Shown here piece after piece: positions 1-10,244 of a stretch of 64,000 bases of DNA. The notes beneath the pieces were generated by a model that worked only from the letters and a program-made list of their open reading frames with translations, searched no databases and had not been told where the DNA came from. The stretch is from Gemmatimonadota bacterium (GTDB lineage Bacteria > Gemmatimonadota > Gemmatimonadetes > Longimicrobiales > Gaopeijiaceae), in assembly GCA_021295815.1 (NCBI GenBank), contig JAGWBQ010000002.1:155831-219830 (forward strand), read 5' to 3'. The translations under genes were made by a program, and so were the position numbers. Position 1 is the first letter of the stretch. The number at the start of each line of letters is the position of its first letter.

Positions 1-1182
1 GGCGTTCGCGACCGCGCCGGGCGTGGCCACTCCCGCCAGTCGGGCCACTTCTCCGAGCTCCGTGCTGGAGACGCGGTTGGCGTCGCTCACCGACAGGAGA
101 ACGCGATGCACGTGGCGGAGACGACGAAGATCGGGGTGCGTCGATTCCACGAAACTCTCTCGGAGCCCGCGATCCCGGGCGGAGTAGAGCGCGACGCAAA
201 GGGCCGGCTCGCCGTCCCGTCCCGCCCGTCCGGCTTCCTGATAGTAGGCCTCGAGGGTGGTGGGCAGGTTGAGATGGACCACGGTTCGCACGTCGGGTTT
301 GTCGATTCCCATGCCGAAGGCGTTCGTCGCGCACACGATCCGGCACTCGTCCCCGAGGAAGACCTCGAGAGTTCGGGAACGCTCGCTTCCGCTCATTCCG
401 GCGTGGTAGGTCTCAACCCGATGACCGAGCCGCCTGAGCCCTTTGTCCGCTTCCTCCACGATCCTCCGGGTGGCCCCGTAGACGATGCAACTGCCCGCAC
501 GAGACCCGAGGAGGGAGTGAACGATCCCGATCCTGTCCTCACCGCGACCGAGCTTCCTTATCTGCCAGCTCAGATTGGAGCGGTCGAAGGATCTGACCAC
601 CTTGCGCGGATCCACGAGCCCGAGGTTGGAGGCGATGTCCCGCTGGACATCGGGGGTGGCGGTGGCGGTGAGCGCGAGCAGGGGAGCGCGGGTACGGCTG
701 CGGATGCGCCCGATCATCCGGTAGGAAGGTCTGAAGTCGTGCCCCCACTCCGAGATGCAGTGCGCCTCGTCGACGACTATGAGGCGTATGTCCGCGCTGC
801 TCAGAAGCTGGGAGAAGGCCTCGCTCCCGAGACGCTCGGGAGCTACGAAAAGGAGGTCGAGCCCATCCTGCTCGGCGAGCTCCAAGGTCTCTGTGCGCAG
901 CTTCGCGGGCTGGTTCGAGCTCATGTGGCGAGCGCGCATGCCCAGCTCGAGGGCGCGTCTCACCTGGTCCTCCATGAGCGAGATGATGGGAGTGACGACG
1001 ATGGAGAGTCCGCGCAACGCGATCGCGGGCACCTGGTAGCAGAGGCTTTTTCCGCCCCCGGTGGGGAGGATGCCGAGGGCGTCCCGTCCGGCGATCACCG
1101 CCCGCACGATCTCCTCCTGCCCGGGGCGAAAGGAGCGGTAGCCGAAGCGTTCCCGGAGTATTTTGATCGGGTCGTCAGTCAC
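1..1182 (-). CDS. recQ: RecQ-family ATP-dependent DNA helicase, C-terminus beyond the left edge
   Basis: A 3'-to-5' superfamily-2 DNA helicase of recombination and replication-fork repair. The minus strand reads without a stop from a GTG at 1182 to base 1, giving 394 visible residues. Visible motifs are an N-terminal FRPGQEEIV (Q-motif region), Walker A TGGGKS at 41-46, DEAH at 138-141 and motif VI QEAGRAGRDG at 315-324. An in-frame GTG at 1233 is an alternative start; 1182 was chosen because the resulting N-terminus fits RecQ length, though neither start has a clear ribosome binding site. The stretch after motif VI, to residue 394, has no cysteine cluster where Zn-type RecQ proteins would begin theirs, so this may be the shorter Zn-less form. 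It follows the DUF6504-like gene by 79 nt. The family call is very secure; the subtype is inferred. Confidence 0.95.
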   Translation of the reverse strand, partial: MTDDPIKILRERFGYRSFRPGQEEIVRAVIAGRDALGILPTGGGKSLCYQVPAIALRGLSIVVTPIISLMEDQVRRALELGMRARHMSSNQPAKLRTETLELAEQDGLDLLFVAPERLGSEAFSQLLSSADIRLIVVDEAHCISEWGHDFRPSYRMIGRIRSRTRAPLLALTATATPDVQRDIASNLGLVDPRKVVRSFDRSNLSWQIRKLGRGEDRIGIVHSLLGSRAGSCIVYGATRRIVEEADKGLRRLGHRVETYHAGMSGSERSRTLEVFLGDECRIVCATNAFGMGIDKPDVRTVVHLNLPTTLEAYYQEAGRAGRDGEPALCVALYSARDRGLRESFVESTHPDLRRLRHVHRVLLSVSDANRVSSTELGEVARLAGVATPGAVANA

Positions 1183-1261
1183 GCCGGCAAGATCGCGACC
1201 GATCCCGAAAATCGGAATGTCGGATTGGGACACGGCGCGAAGTGCGTCCGAAGCGGCCGCG

Positions 1262-1543
1262 CTAACGCTGCGCGAACCACTCTCCCGTGAGCAGATCCCT
1301 GTAGATGACGAACTGCCCGCCCTCGTTCAGGACGACTTCGAAGTACCTCCTGGAGATGGGGTCGCGCCACCATTCGTCGTCGATGCGCCAGCTCTCCCGA
1401 ACTGCGGCGACCTTACGGGCGGGCCTGCCCGGAAAGCGCACGAAGGCGGGCAGATCGTCAGAGCCGAGGCGCACGTGGAGCGGGCGCGGTCGGTGGAGAG
1501 GACGTAGCCGATTCCCGTGCTCGGGAGTGCGAGGAGAAGACAT
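1262..1543 (-). CDS. Small DUF6504-like protein linked to imuB
   Basis: A 93-residue protein of unknown function. The C-terminal half carries the conserved-looking core ESWRIDDEWWRDPISRRYF, followed by a short strand-rich end with YRDL. This resembles the DUF6504 family, which from memory is found next to imuB or dnaE2 in actinobacteria and others; that assignment is recall, not a search. The ATG at 1543 is preceded by GGAAGGAG at good spacing, so I prefer it to the longer frame that starts at 1591. It begins 17 nt after the imuB stop and precedes recQ, so the three are probably co-transcribed. Residues 15-21 (PLHRPRP) are identical to residues 263-269 of the adjacent ImuB. A role as an accessory in translesion synthesis is inferred from context only. 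Confidence 0.72.
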   Translation of the reverse strand: MSSPRTPEHGNRLRPLHRPRPLHVRLGSDDLPAFVRFPGRPARKVAAVRESWRIDDEWWRDPISRRYFEVVLNEGGQFVIYRDLLTGEWFAQR

Positions 1544-1559
1544 GGCGACTCCTTCCTCC

Positions 1560-2948
1560 CTAGAAGCCCGTTGAGAAACTCGCGCGAGCATCGAGAGCGG
1601 CGGCGCTCGGATCCTCTTCGCCGAACGAACTCGAATCGAAGCTCATCAGGGCGTAACGCCGTTCCGGCAACCGCGACCAGGGCTCCACCTCGACCACTCG
1701 ATAGAGCGGGGGATGGCCCAGACGCAGACGAAGCTCGCGAGCGGCGTCCCGCAGAGCCTCGGGAGTCTCTCCTCGGTCCAGAGCGTAGCCTGCGGCACCC
1801 TTGCCTCCTTTCGTGGGAGCGAAGAGCTCGGATTGCAGGCTGGAGGCGCCGAAGGCGGTGAACTCGAGCGCGAGCGATTCCACGGCTCTCGGCGGCGGCG
1901 AGAGCTCCAGCTTGTCCCGCAACGGCGACGCGAGTCGGGAAACCTTGGCCGCAGGCTCGCGCAACGTAGCTCTCGCCATCCACGATCCGCCCCCTTCCAG
2001 ACGGGCGCGCAGACGCAACTCGACAACGCCCCGTCCGCGCCGCTCCCGCCGCGCAAGGGCGAGCTCGATCAGGCGATCTATCGCCATGTGCAGAGTGCTC
2101 TCCACGCCTGCCGGATCTGGGAAATCGAGTACGACCCGTATGGGGCGCGGCCGATGGAGTGGGCGCACGGGATCGATGCGCCTTCCGGTAGCCCACCCCA
2201 GCGCCTGCGCGCCATCGGACCCGAACTGCGACGTCAACGCGGCTGCCGGAAATCTGCGCAGGGCCCCGAGAGTGGCAACCCCTAGTCGCTCCAGGCGCGC
2301 GATCATGCGCTCGTCCAGAGGAAGCGCCCTGACCGACCTCGGTGCCAGAAAGCTCGCGAGCCTGCCCGAGGGGACGATCAGGCGGTCACCGGGACGGGCG
2401 GACACGGCCGCGACCCAGGCGCCGAACTTGCCCTCCGCCATCCCGGCTCGCACGGAAGCCACCAACCTTGCGGGCAGCACGTCGTGAAGGGCGTTCACCG
2501 CACGACTCACCTGGCGGGCGGGAGATCCGAAGAGCCGCTCCAGGCCGTCCATTCCCAAGAAAACCCGCCCGAGACCGGCAGGCTCGACAACCGGAGTCAC
2601 GCCCGTGAGGGCCTCGAAGACGGCCTCGCCGGCCGCCTCGTAGTGAGCGGGATCCGGCTCGAGCAGGGTAAGGCCCGGGCAGAGGGCGACCGCCCGGGAA
2701 ACGAGCTGGCCCGGCTCCACCCCGGAGTCCCGTGCCCTGCCCGACACCTGCCAGACGCTCCTCCTCCGCTCCGACCCCGGGGCGAGGAGGGCGACCGAAG
2801 TGTCGTCAAGCTCCGGCGTGCGCACGAGCTCGAGTCTGAGCTCGAAAGTCGGAAGCCAGAGGCAGAGGGCGCGACAGCCGCCGAAACCGGACGGACGGAC
2901 CGCGCCTTCGGCTCTCCGCGAAATCGGGCTCGTGACTGTGGATCCCAT
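1560..2948 (-). CDS. imuB: ImuB-like Y-family polymerase homologue, probably non-catalytic
   Basis: A 462-residue protein of the DinB/ImuB branch of Y-family DNA polymerases. In the ImuA-ImuB-DnaE2 mutasome, ImuB is a catalytically dead hub that contacts the beta clamp and the error-prone polymerase. The N-terminus (about residues 27-40, around [14 protein letters not shown]) lacks the metal-binding aspartate of active Pol IV, which is typical of ImuB. Helix-hairpin-helix-like sequence lies near 216-232 ([19 protein letters not shown]), and a little-finger-like region follows from about 270. The ATG at 2948 has no clear Shine-Dalgarno. Neither imuA nor dnaE2 lies in this window. The gene heads the leftward cassette with the DUF6504-like gene and recQ. 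I could not recognise an SOS box upstream. Confidence 0.85.
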   Translation of the reverse strand: MGSTVTSPISRRAEGAVRPSGFGGCRALCLWLPTFELRLELVRTPELDDTSVALLAPGSERRRSVWQVSGRARDSGVEPGQLVSRAVALCPGLTLLEPDPAHYEAAGEAVFEALTGVTPVVEPAGLGRVFLGMDGLERLFGSPARQVSRAVNALHDVLPARLVASVRAGMAEGKFGAWVAAVSARPGDRLIVPSGRLASFLAPRSVRALPLDERMIARLERLGVATLGALRRFPAAALTSQFGSDGAQALGWATGRRIDPVRPLHRPRPIRVVLDFPDPAGVESTLHMAIDRLIELALARRERRGRGVVELRLRARLEGGGSWMARATLREPAAKVSRLASPLRDKLELSPPPRAVESLALEFTAFGASSLQSELFAPTKGGKGAAGYALDRGETPEALRDAARELRLRLGHPPLYRVVEVEPWSRLPERRYALMSFDSSSFGEEDPSAAALDARASFSTGF

Positions 2949-2960
2949 GGCGAGAAGTGA

Positions 2961-2992
2961 AAACCGAATCTATTCCGAATACCGTAATATAC
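2961..2992. promoter_or_regulatory. AT-rich candidate divergent promoter between imuB and ybdK
   Basis: This is one of the few AT-rich patches in the window. It holds TATATT read on the minus strand (2991-2986) about 38 nt upstream of the imuB ATG, and TAATAT read on the plus strand (2985-2990). No convincing -35 hexamer sits at 17 nt on either strand. I call it a promoter only because it is AT-rich and lies between divergent genes. Confidence 0.3.
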
Positions 2993-3007
2993 ACCTATCG
3001 TCTCGAA

Positions 3008-3271
3008 GCGCGGGGAGGGCGAGATGGGCGAGGAGGGACGAGAGGGCGAGATGGACGGACGCTCCGGTCGTGGCGCGGTTCGCCGGCGTTCGATAACTTC
3101 CTTGCCTGGCAGCCCGCAGGCGAAATTCGCGCGAACGCCGAGAGCGGCGTAGCAGCCGCTTGCGGCGCGAGGAGGGACGAGCAGCGCCGCTATTCGCCCG
3201 AAGAGCGACACCAGGCGAAGCGTCCAGCGCGGATGCGGCGCCCGCGCTGCCGTGGGAGGCTTTGTCCACGG
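3008..3271. repeat. Purine-rich, repeat-bearing intergenic segment
   Basis: The 384 nt between imuB (2948) and ybdK (3333) holds no gene I can support. Positions 3008-3060 are mostly G/A. A 13-nt direct repeat occurs at 3015-3027 and 3042-3054. A 15-nt direct repeat occurs at 3028-3042 and 3167-3181. A small hairpin with a 6-bp stem (AGCGGC with GCCGCT) lies at 3143-3160. The segment ends with a 19-nt sequence (3253-3271) whose exact reverse complement occurs at 29936-29954. A structured leader RNA for ybdK is possible but unproven. Confidence 0.6.
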
Positions 3272-3332
3272 ACTGCCGGAACCGACCTCCGCCGTCCGCT
3301 CCCGATCCACCTACCCGCATCCACCCGCCACC

Positions 3333-4433
3333 ATGAAAGAGCCTTCGCTTACGCTGGGCGTAGAAGAAGAGTACCAGGTCGTCCATCCCGAAACCGGCGA
3401 GCTGACCTCGTTCATTCATCGCCTCCTCGACGAGGATGCGCTTCCGCCCGAGATCAAGCCCGAGCTCCACCGCTCGGTGCTGGAGGTGGGCACCGAGGTC
3501 TGCGAGACGCCTGCCGACGTCCGCACCGAACTCACGCGGCTGCGGAACGCCGTGCAGAAAATCGTATCCGAGGACGGCCTGGAGATGGTCGCCGCCGGCA
3601 CTCATCCGTTCTCGTCCTGGCAGCAGCAGGAGATCACGCCGCTCGACCGCTACATAGGCATCGAGCAGGATCTTCAGGATCTTGCGCGCCAGAATCTCAT
3701 CTTCGGGATGCACGTGCATGTCGGCATCGACGACCCGGAATTCCTCATGGACGCGATGAAGGTCTCACGGTACTTCATCCCGCACGTGCTCGCGCTCTCC
3801 ACGAGTTCCCCCTTCTGGATGGGGCGCAGGACGGGTCTCAAGTCGTACCGCAGCGTTCAGTGGCGCAACTTTCCGCGCACCGGCATTCCGCCCACGCTCG
3901 ATTCCTTCAATCAGTACCAGAGGATCGTCGAGGTTCTGGTCAACGCGAACTCAATCCCCGACGCGTCGAAGATCTGGTGGGACGTGCGTCCCCATCACAT
4001 CTTTCCCACCATCGAATTCCGCTTCTGCGACATCTGCACGCGCCTGGAGGAGGCGGTGTGCATCGCGGCGATCTGTCAGGCGATCGTAGCCAAGCTCTGG
4101 CGCATGCGTCGCGACAACATGTCGTTCCGCGTCTACCCTGTCTCACTTATCGAAGAGAACAAGTGGCGAGCGGCGCGCTACGGCATCAGCGGCAATCTCC
4201 TCGACCTGGGGCAGGAACGCGAACGTACGGCGCGGGAGCTCATCCGGGAGCTCGTGGAGTGGTTCCTGGACGATGTGCTCGACGACCTCGGCACCCGCAA
4301 GGAGGTCGAATACGCCTTCCGCATTCTCGAGGAGGGCACGAGCGCCGACCGACAGCTCCGTGTCCTGGACGAGACCGGAAGCATGAGAGAGGTAGTGCAT
4401 CATCTCGCGGCGGAAACGGTAGAAGGGCTTTAG
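3333..4433 (+). CDS. ybdK: YbdK-type carboxylate-amine ligase (glutamate-cysteine ligase 2 family)
   Basis: An ATP-grasp-like ligase of the GCS2 family, 366 residues, close to the E. coli YbdK length of 372. YbdK has weak glutamate-cysteine ligase activity and its true substrate is unsettled. The N-terminal signature GVEEEYQVV is at residues 9-17, a HVHVGID metal/substrate motif follows near 127, and the core carries [17 protein letters not shown]. The reading frame stays open upstream to 3252, but the ATG at 3333 places the family N-terminus correctly, so I prefer it. No strong Shine-Dalgarno is visible. It lies downstream of the repeat-rich intergenic region and 134 nt upstream of icd. Without a gshB homologue nearby, a glutathione role cannot be claimed. 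Confidence 0.93.
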   Translation: MKEPSLTLGVEEEYQVVHPETGELTSFIHRLLDEDALPPEIKPELHRSVLEVGTEVCETPADVRTELTRLRNAVQKIVSEDGLEMVAAGTHPFSSWQQQEITPLDRYIGIEQDLQDLARQNLIFGMHVHVGIDDPEFLMDAMKVSRYFIPHVLALSTSSPFWMGRRTGLKSYRSVQWRNFPRTGIPPTLDSFNQYQRIVEVLVNANSIPDASKIWWDVRPHHIFPTIEFRFCDICTRLEEAVCIAAICQAIVAKLWRMRRDNMSFRVYPVSLIEENKWRAARYGISGNLLDLGQERERTARELIRELVEWFLDDVLDDLGTRKEVEYAFRILEEGTSADRQLRVLDETGSMREVVHHLAAETVEGL

Positions 4434-4467
4434 AGGCCTGCGGACAACCTCTCACGGACTGTCGGCG

Positions 4468-4483
4468 GCCGCTCTTCGGCGGC
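4468..4483 (+). terminator. Weak hairpin after ybdK
   Basis: A 5-bp GC stem (GCCGC/GCGGC) with a TCTTCG loop, about 35 nt after the ybdK stop and followed by a pyrimidine-rich stretch with short T runs. It could be a weak intrinsic terminator. The stem is short and there is no clean T-tract. Confidence 0.25.
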
Positions 4484-4567
4484 GCTTCACGCATATTCCT
4501 TTCTATCTTTCCGGGTGCCTTTCGCCCCCCGAACCTCGGCTTGCCCGCCACCCGAGAAAATCTGCCA

Positions 4568-5799
<1,232 letters not shown>

Positions 5800-5803
<4 letters not shown>

Positions 5804-7338
5804 CGAGAAAGCTGAAGATCACCTGCGTCGGTGCCGACCTCGTCCGTCCGGTCCCCCTGCTCGCTCTGGGAGTCGGCCGCAAGCGGGCGTCGGCGGGCCC
5901 GGGAAGCGCCCTCGCCAAGCTCGACTCCCGCTTCGGCGGACGGATCGGCGCGGTCATGGGGCGGGATTTCCGCGGCGGCGCCAAGGACGAGCTGCTGCTC
6001 TATTCTTCCCGGACCGGTGAGGACGGGGACCCAGGCCCGGAACGCGTCCTGCTCCTCGGAACCGGTGAGCCGGAGAACGGCGCGTCCTCCGGAATGGACT
6101 CCGCATGCGCGCGGATGGACAGTATGCGCGGGGTGGCCGCCAGAGCTCTCCGGCGCGCCGACCGCCTGGGTCTGCCTGCGTTCGCGCTCGGCTGGGTTGA
6201 AGACGCCGCAGACGATCACGGGTCCGAATCCCAGGCGGCCGCCGAGGGAGCCGTACTCGCGAGCTGGAGTTTCCGCGAGCTCAGATCCGACAGGGAGGAC
6301 GGCGAAGATCGAGGGACGGTGGCCTCGCTCGAGCTGGCGGGAGGCGACGAGAAAGCCGCTCGTATCGGCGGTGTGCTGGGCGAAGCCGCCAACTTCGCTC
6401 GCACTTTGCAGGCACGACCGGGCAACCTGGCGACTCCCTCGGCCCTCGCCCGCTCAGCCGAGAAGATGGCGGCAGCGGTCGGGCTCGGATGCGTCGTGTT
6501 CGACGAGAAACGGATGGCCGCCGAAGGCATGGAGGCGATTCTGGCGGTTTCCAAGGGCTCGGCGGAGGAGGCTCGGCTGATAGTCCTGGAGCACCTCGGA
6601 GGAGAGCCGGACGACGCGCCTCTGGCTCTGGTAGGGAAGGGACTCTCGTTCGACGCCGGCGGCATCTCGCTCAAGCCGCCGCTCCGAATGGAGGAGATGA
6701 AGTACGACATGTCGGGCGGTGCGGCGGTGATCGCGGCGATGAAGGCCATCGCCGAACTCGATCTCCCCGTGAACGTCCTCGGCGTGGTCCCGTCGAGTGA
6801 GAACCTGCCTTCCGGAACCGCCGTGAAGCCCGGTGACGTGATCGGCACCCGGGCAGGCAAGAGCGTCGAGGTCGTAAACACCGACGCCGAAGGGCGCCTC
6901 GTTCTTGCCGACGCGCTCGACTGGGTCTCGGACAGGAACCCCCGGGCCATCGTGGATTGCGCGACTCTGACCGGCGCGGCGGTCGTGGCCCTGGGGCGTC
7001 ACGCATCGGCGGTACTGGGCACCGACGACGAGCTCGCCGCCCAGGTCGTCGCCGCAGGCGAACGCTCCGGAGAACGCTGCTGGCGACTTCCGCTCTGGCC
7101 CGCCTACCGAGATCAGCTCAGGAGCGAGTGCGCCGATCTGGCGAACGTGGGCGGACGTGCGGCCGGGACGATAACGGCCGCCGCCTTCCTCAGGGAATTC
7201 GTGGACGACACGCCCTGGACTCACATCGACATAGCGGGCACCGCCTACGGAAAGGCCCTTAAGCCTTACCAGAGCAAGGGACCCCACGGACTTCCCACGC
7301 GCCTCCTGGTCGAATGGGCGCTCGCCAGAACCCGATGA
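5800..7338 (+). CDS. pepA: Leucyl aminopeptidase, M17 family
   Basis: A cytosolic di-zinc or di-manganese aminopeptidase that removes N-terminal residues from peptides; 512 residues. Metal and catalytic residues are all present: Lys280, Asp285 and Lys292 (in [15 protein letters not shown]), Asp303, and Asp362, Glu364 and Arg366 in the signature [12 protein letters not shown]. The GTG start at 5800 overlaps the icd stop, and the stop overlaps the ATG of the outer-membrane barrel gene (ATGA). Some M17 enzymes also bind DNA or assist site-specific recombination, but nothing here indicates that. Confidence 0.96.
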
Positions 7339-9263
7339 GACGGTGGCCGCCGCGTTTCGTCTGCGGACTATACGCAGTCGCCCTCCTCGGCTCGACTCCG
7401 GTTCGGCCGGCTTCCGCGCTGGGACAGGATCCGCCGCCTCCCGACTCTCTCGCACCGCCCGACTCCGTCGTCTCCGATTCCGCGCTGGCAGTGCTCGACT
7501 CTGCGGAAGCGCCGCCCGACACCGCGACGGCGGTCGATTCGCTCATCGCCTTCGACCTCCCCGAGTTCACCGGTGGCGCCCGCGCCGACCAGACCGGATG
7601 GAGCTTCGAATGGGACCACGACGAGATCATGGCTTCGGCGGCGGTCTCGCTCGGAGAGCTCCTTTCCGAGGTGCCGGGCATCCTCGTGCTGCTGGGCGGA
7701 GACTACGGCGCCCCGGTGGGCGCAAGCACGTACGGGGTCGGTGGGGGAGGCATGCGGATTTTCAGGGACGGCTTCGAACTCTATCCCTTCGCCGGCGGCG
7801 TTCCCGACCTGTCGCGCATCGGTCTGGGGGGAATCGAACGCATTCGCGTCACCCGCAACCTCGGCGGGATGACGGTCGAGCTCTTCTCGCTCACTCACAA
7901 CGACGGACGCACCTTCTCGCTCATCGAGGTGGGAACGGGAGAGAGCGACACCAATCTCTTCAGAGGTGCGCTCGCGGCTCCACGGTCCCTCGGCGGAAGT
8001 CTCGGAATCTCCCTCGAGCGGATCGACACCAAAGGTTCGGGCGGAAATGAGCCCGGCAACTTCGCGGGCACCTGGTTCCGCTATCAGTGGCATCGCGGCG
8101 ACCGTCTGGGCGTTGCGCTCGATTACCGAAGCATGCGCTCCGAGACCGATCTGGAACCGTCTCCCTCGGCTCTGAGCAGAACCGACTGGGTCGTGCGCGC
8201 CCGGGGAAGGAGCGGTGGCCTTACCGGAGAGATGTTCTTCGGCACCTCGTCCCACGGGCTTCCCGAAGCGAGCGACACCTCGGGCGTGGGACCCGGCGTC
8301 CGATACGAAGGCGGGAATCGGAGACAATTCGGCGGGCGAGCGGAGTACGCCGGATCGGGGGCATGGGCCCTGGGCGAGGCTCGGTATTTCCCGGGATCTA
8401 GGCTGCCCGCGCTTCGGATCGACGGCTCCGTCGGTTACTCCCGCGACTCATGGGGAGGCGTGGAAGGGCGCTACGAGCGCTCGACCTGGGAGGATGACGG
8501 TCTCCAGGCGCGGAGCGTTCGCGCATGGACCGCGCCGCTCGCCGGCGTCATTTCGCTCTTCGCCTCCATCGAGGACGGCGACTACGGGACGCGGAGAAGC
8601 GTGGTGAGCGAACTCGTCTCGCCGGGCGACCCGCTTGCCGAAGAGGACTCCCTGCCCGCCGCCGAGTCCCTTTTCGGGGTCGCGGCGCGCTCGGGTCGCC
8701 GAATCGGCGCCGCCCTGCAATGGCGCGGCGCACTGGCTTCGGGCGCGGCGATCTCCGCCTCGGCGGACACGATCTTCCCGCTCGCGCTGGCCCCTGAAAC
8801 CGAGGCCGAGGCGGTCCCGGGGCTGGCCGAACGCCAAGGGCTCGAATTCCGAGGCCGGATACCCGTCCCCTGGATCGACGGTCTCTCCATGGAGGGTCAC
8901 TATATGAGCTGGGACGCGCACGCTCCCTACCTTCCGCGCACGAGTTACGGCGGAGCCCTGGTCTTCCACCGAACCTACCTCGAGAGCGGCAACTTCGAAT
9001 GGTGGTGGAGAGCGGGGCTGCGCGGCCACTCGGAGCTGACCTTGCCGACCCTCGCGTCCGCCGACGCCAACGGGGCCCGCGCCTTCGTCTCGACGCCTGT
9101 CTTCCGGTACTGGTACGCTCGCACCCAGGCGCGCATCCTTACCGTGCGTATCTTCGTGCGCTGGGACAATCTGACCGGAAACCCCGAGCTTCAGTACTTC
9201 CCCGACCGCGTTCTCCCCGCGTGGCGAACGATCTTCGGTATCCGCTGGACGATGTTCAACTGA
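7335..9263 (+). CDS. TonB-dependent receptor-like outer-membrane barrel with plug domain
   Basis: A 642-residue exported protein. A signal peptide of about 30 residues ([19 protein letters not shown] onward) is followed by a Pro/Asp/Ser-rich segment to about residue 75. A plug domain spans about 90-190 (GIERIRVTRN near its end). The rest alternates polar and aromatic residues as expected of beta strands, up to a C-terminus ending IRWTMFN. It is shorter than most TonB receptors. The ligand is unknown. It is wedged between an aminopeptidase and guanylate kinase with 4-nt and 1-nt overlaps, so peptide uptake is conceivable but is inference from position alone. Confidence 0.82.
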   Translation: MRRWPPRFVCGLYAVALLGSTPVRPASALGQDPPPPDSLAPPDSVVSDSALAVLDSAEAPPDTATAVDSLIAFDLPEFTGGARADQTGWSFEWDHDEIMASAAVSLGELLSEVPGILVLLGGDYGAPVGASTYGVGGGGMRIFRDGFELYPFAGGVPDLSRIGLGGIERIRVTRNLGGMTVELFSLTHNDGRTFSLIEVGTGESDTNLFRGALAAPRSLGGSLGISLERIDTKGSGGNEPGNFAGTWFRYQWHRGDRLGVALDYRSMRSETDLEPSPSALSRTDWVVRARGRSGGLTGEMFFGTSSHGLPEASDTSGVGPGVRYEGGNRRQFGGRAEYAGSGAWALGEARYFPGSRLPALRIDGSVGYSRDSWGGVEGRYERSTWEDDGLQARSVRAWTAPLAGVISLFASIEDGDYGTRRSVVSELVSPGDPLAEEDSLPAAESLFGVAARSGRRIGAALQWRGALASGAAISASADTIFPLALAPETEAEAVPGLAERQGLEFRGRIPVPWIDGLSMEGHYMSWDAHAPYLPRTSYGGALVFHRTYLESGNFEWWWRAGLRGHSELTLPTLASADANGARAFVSTPVFRYWYARTQARILTVRIFVRWDNLTGNPELQYFPDRVLPAWRTIFGIRWTMFN

Positions 9264-9898
9264 TGAGGTCCGTTCTCGTGCTCTCGGCTCCAAGCGGGTG
9301 CGGGAAGACCACTTTGGCCAAGGCGCTGGTGGCGAGGTCCGACCGATTCGTGTTTTCGGTGTCGGCGACCACGCGAAAACCCCGGCCCGATGAACGCGAC
9401 GGCGTCGACTACCACTTTCGCGACAAAGCCTCGTTCCTGCGCATGGTCGAGAACGGCGAGCTCCTGGAGTGGGTCGAGGTGCACGGCAATCTCTACGGCA
9501 CCCCGCGCGCCGGCGTGCTCGACCCGAGTCGTCCGGGGCTCTGCACGGTGCTCGACATCGACGTGCAGGGGGCGCTGCTGCTCAAGGCCACCACCGTCGA
9601 TCCGCTGCTCGTCTTCATCCTGCCGCCGTCGCTCGAAAGCGTGCAGAAGCGTCTCGCCCTCCGCGGGAGCGAGCAGGATGACGAGAGAAAAAGGAGGTTG
9701 AGAGCCGCCCTCGACGAACTCGAGCGGGTGCGCCGCTTCGACGTGGTCGTGGTCAATGACGCGCTGGAGGAGTGCGTGGACGAGCTCATGTCCGTGGCCG
9801 AGGGGCGGGGAACGGGCATTGGAGCTGAGGAAGCCGCCCGCAGGGTGAGCGCACTGCGGCGCGAGATCGAGACCATGAAGAAGTGGGACCCGGAGTAG
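9263..9898 (+). CDS. gmk: Guanylate kinase
   Basis: Phosphorylates GMP to GDP with ATP, an essential purine nucleotide step in the cytosol. The 211-residue product has the P-loop SAPSGCGKTT at residues 8-17, the GMP-binding segment SATTRKPRPDERDGVDYHF, and EVHGNLYGTP. The ATG at 9263 shares one base with the preceding stop (TGATG). In many bacteria gmk is followed by rpoZ and coaBC; the same order is seen here with 124 nt between gmk and rpoZ. Confidence 0.97.
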   Translation: MRSVLVLSAPSGCGKTTLAKALVARSDRFVFSVSATTRKPRPDERDGVDYHFRDKASFLRMVENGELLEWVEVHGNLYGTPRAGVLDPSRPGLCTVLDIDVQGALLLKATTVDPLLVFILPPSLESVQKRLALRGSEQDDERKRRLRAALDELERVRRFDVVVVNDALEECVDELMSVAEGRGTGIGAEEAARRVSALRREIETMKKWDPE

Positions 9899-9953
9899 GG
9901 AGGGACTCAACCGGGGAGCGCCGGAGAACCTGCACCAAACCGTCCCCCGAGTG

Positions 9954-9961
9954 TAGCTTTG
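9954..9961 (+). promoter_or_regulatory. TAGCTTTG motif upstream of rpoZ
   Basis: Matches the TAnnTTTG element that serves as the -7 box in Bacteroidota, the same superphylum as Gemmatimonadota. It lies 61 nt before the rpoZ ATG in the gap after gmk. No TTTG at -33 is visible, so support is weak. Confidence 0.3.
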
Positions 9962-10022
9962 AGAAGCCCGCTTCCGGCGAGGCGCCCACCCCCATCGACA
10001 GCAACGCAAGGAACGGGAGCAA

Positions 10023-10244
10023 ATGAAGGTTTTCACCCCTAAGGAGTTGGCCGCAGGAGCCGAGAGCAAATACCTCGGCGTTCTGGTGGCCGCGAAGTAC
10101 GCGCGCGAACTCAACACCATGCCCGTGGACCGACTCCCGATCGACCGCGAGGAGAAGCTCACCACGCGGGCTCTCAAGGCGCTTACCCGGAACGAAATCG
10201 AGTTCAGGCTGGTGAAGCGCAAGGGGAGGGGTGAGACGGACTGA
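10023..10244 (+). CDS. rpoZ: RNA polymerase omega subunit
   Basis: A 73-residue omega subunit that helps fold and assemble the beta' subunit of RNA polymerase. Family features are an N-terminal hydrophobic segment, the conserved stretch GVLVAAKYARELN, and a helix ending in KLTTRALKAL. The ATG is preceded by GGAACGGGAG. The gene overlaps the coaBC reading frame by 14 nt if coaBC starts at 10231. The position between gmk and coaBC supports the call, which would be less certain from so short a protein alone. Confidence 0.93.
   Translation: MKVFTPKELAAGAESKYLGVLVAAKYARELNTMPVDRLPIDREEKLTTRALKALTRNEIEFRLVKRKGRGETD

Noticed and set aside
106..1290. 394-codon plus-strand open frame at the left end
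   Set aside because: It is antisense to recQ, whose minus-strand translation has all helicase motifs.
2949..3000. SOS (LexA) box upstream of imuB
   Set aside because: Neither a CTGT-N8-ACAG nor a GAAC-N4-GTTC palindrome is present.
2957..4567. Long open frame that continues into icd
   Set aside because: The 5' part runs through the repeat region and across ybdK in another frame; homology to isocitrate dehydrogenase begins only near 4568.
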